From positions 29,984 through 36,247 of the forward strand of contig DJUJ01000091.1 in the NCBI GenBank assembly GCA_002438345.1: a stretch of 6,264 bases of DNA, given 5' to 3'. Below the pieces are notes generated by a model. It worked only from the letters and a program-made list of their open reading frames with translations, had not been told where the DNA came from and made no database searches. The position numbers and the translations under genes were made by a program. Positions within the stretch are counted from its first letter, which is position 1, and the number at the start of each line of letters is the position of its first letter. This DNA comes from Paenibacillus sp. UBA6285. GTDB taxonomy: Bacteria > Bacillota > Bacilli > Paenibacillales > Paenibacillaceae. Below, piece after piece: positions 5,499-6,264 of the stretch.

Positions 5499-6264
5499 TC
5501 ATGGTTTGGACACCTGAGAGGGCAAGTTTGTGCCTAAATAAGATGACGCATTCTCATACATCCAGCCTTTTACAGCATCCTCCGGATAATAACGAAGTAG
5601 CTGCTCTATAAGTTCAGGGTATTTTCCCGGGTGCTCCAACTTCTCTACCCAAGTATCAATCCCGTCAAAATCAGAACCAAACATCATATGCTTCTCTCCA
5701 CCAAGGCTACATACATGTTCAATATGCTTTAACAAATCTTCAATACGAGCTGTTCCATCATCACTTACAAACCACGGATAAAAGGTCAGTCCCATTCTTC
5801 CGTCCATTGCAATTAGAGCTTTAATCTGTTCATCATTTAAATTTCTAACATGACGACAAATGGCTGCGGCATTCGAATGAGAAGCTATAAATGGTCGAGT
5901 GCTTAAATCTGCTAGTTCCCAAAACCCTGCTTGTGACAAATGCGAGACATCCAGCAGCATTCCACTGTGGTTGCACCATTCTATCAGCTTTCGCCCTTTC
6001 TCAGTAAATCCACCGTTGCGCTTCTCGAGCACTCCATCTGCTGCCCAATTGGCATAATTCCAAGTTACACCAAGAAACCGCACGCCAAGTTCGAAACAGA
6101 GTTGTGCATAAAACAAGTTCCCCTCTAAGCCTTCTACGCCCTCCATAGAGAGCATTGCTTGTGGGGGTGGTCCAACTAATCGATTTCCTACTTCCTCCTT
6201 CCAACGTAGCCACTGAAGCCCATCTGTGTTTATTATCTTTTGCCTAAAGAGATCGATTTGTCCT
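5499..6264 (-). CDS. Membrane dipeptidase-type metallopeptidase, family M19 (partial, N-terminus off the window)
   Basis: Zinc-dependent hydrolase of dipeptides in a TIM-barrel of the amidohydrolase type. The frame is open to the window's right edge and encodes 254 visible residues; family members run about 300-320, so roughly 50-60 residues including the first HxD zinc motif are missing. Counting from the first visible codon, the bridging Glu is Glu41 in LSMEG, zinc His108 lies in DVSHLS, His129 in SHSNAA, and Asp198 in FGSDFDG. These correspond to Glu125, His198, His219 and Asp288 of human renal dipeptidase. A methionine at 6155 is internal: 36 further residues upstream (such as GLQWLRWKEEVG) continue the homology. 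Despite the family name, bacterial members are often cytosolic; no membrane segment is visible. Related genes occur with D-amino acid or peptide catabolism, but nothing here shows the substrate. Confidence 0.93.
   Translation of the reverse strand, partial: GQIDLFRQKIINTDGLQWLRWKEEVGNRLVGPPPQAMLSMEGVEGLEGNLFYAQLCFELGVRFLGVTWNYANWAADGVLEKRNGGFTEKGRKLIEWCNHSGMLLDVSHLSQAGFWELADLSTRPFIASHSNAAAICRHVRNLNDEQIKALIAMDGRMGLTFYPWFVSDDGTARIEDLLKHIEHVCSLGGEKHMMFGSDFDGIDTWVEKLEHPGKYPELIEQLLRYYPEDAVKGWMYENASSYLGTNLPSQVSKP

Noticed and set aside
6153..6155. Methionine as the start of the dipeptidase
   Set aside because: The same frame continues 36 codons upstream to the window edge with family-like sequence, and a start here would lose the first barrel strand and part of the metal site.

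Overview
This window looks like ordinary chromosomal sequence from a low-to-mid GC Firmicute, most plausibly Paenibacillus or a close relative. The reasons are strong AAGGAG-type ribosome binding sites, sigma-A style promoters, T-rich intrinsic terminators, a perfect CIRCE heat-shock operator, Bacillales-like HtpG, DapA and PduL proteins, and an intergenic GGACTCAG repeat that resembles ones I recall from Paenibacillus. The genus is inference. There is no sign of phage, insertion sequences, CRISPR, rRNA or tRNA.

Layout, left to right. (1) 1-745, minus: the first 248 codons of htpG (Hsp90), cut by the window edge, with a TTGACA-N17-TTATAT promoter and a perfect CIRCE operator just after it. 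(2) 956-1831, minus: a LysR-type regulator. (3) 1953-2849, plus: a DapA-like dihydrodipicolinate synthase, divergent from the regulator. The 121-base gap between them carries ATCA/TGAT dyads that fit a LysR operator. (4) 2860-2945: two back-to-back terminators facing opposite ways, closing dapA (plus) and the helicase (minus). (5) 2991-4346, minus: an RhlE-type DEAD-box RNA helicase with a basic Lys/Ser/Pro tail. (6) 4347-4787: a 441-base gap with a direct repeat near the helicase promoter, a degenerate three-copy repeat and the pduL terminator. (7) 4788-5360, minus: a stand-alone PduL-type phosphate acyltransferase. (8) 5430-5469: a terminator that abuts the pduL promoter. (9) 5499-6264, minus: most of an M19 membrane-dipeptidase-type protein, N-terminus outside the window.

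Each gene appears to be its own transcription unit: nearly every one has its own promoter or terminator, and no two are tightly spaced. The only clear regulatory partnership is LysR with dapA. The functions are housekeeping: protein folding, lysine/diaminopimelate synthesis, RNA remodelling, acyl-phosphate metabolism and dipeptide hydrolysis.

I found no convincing new multi-gene system. The best leads are regulatory or structural: htpG under CIRCE (HrcA) control, unlike the Bacillus subtilis arrangement; a possible pseudoknot built on that CIRCE; a sharp composition drop inside htpG; the LysR/dapA operator; and the intergenic repeat.
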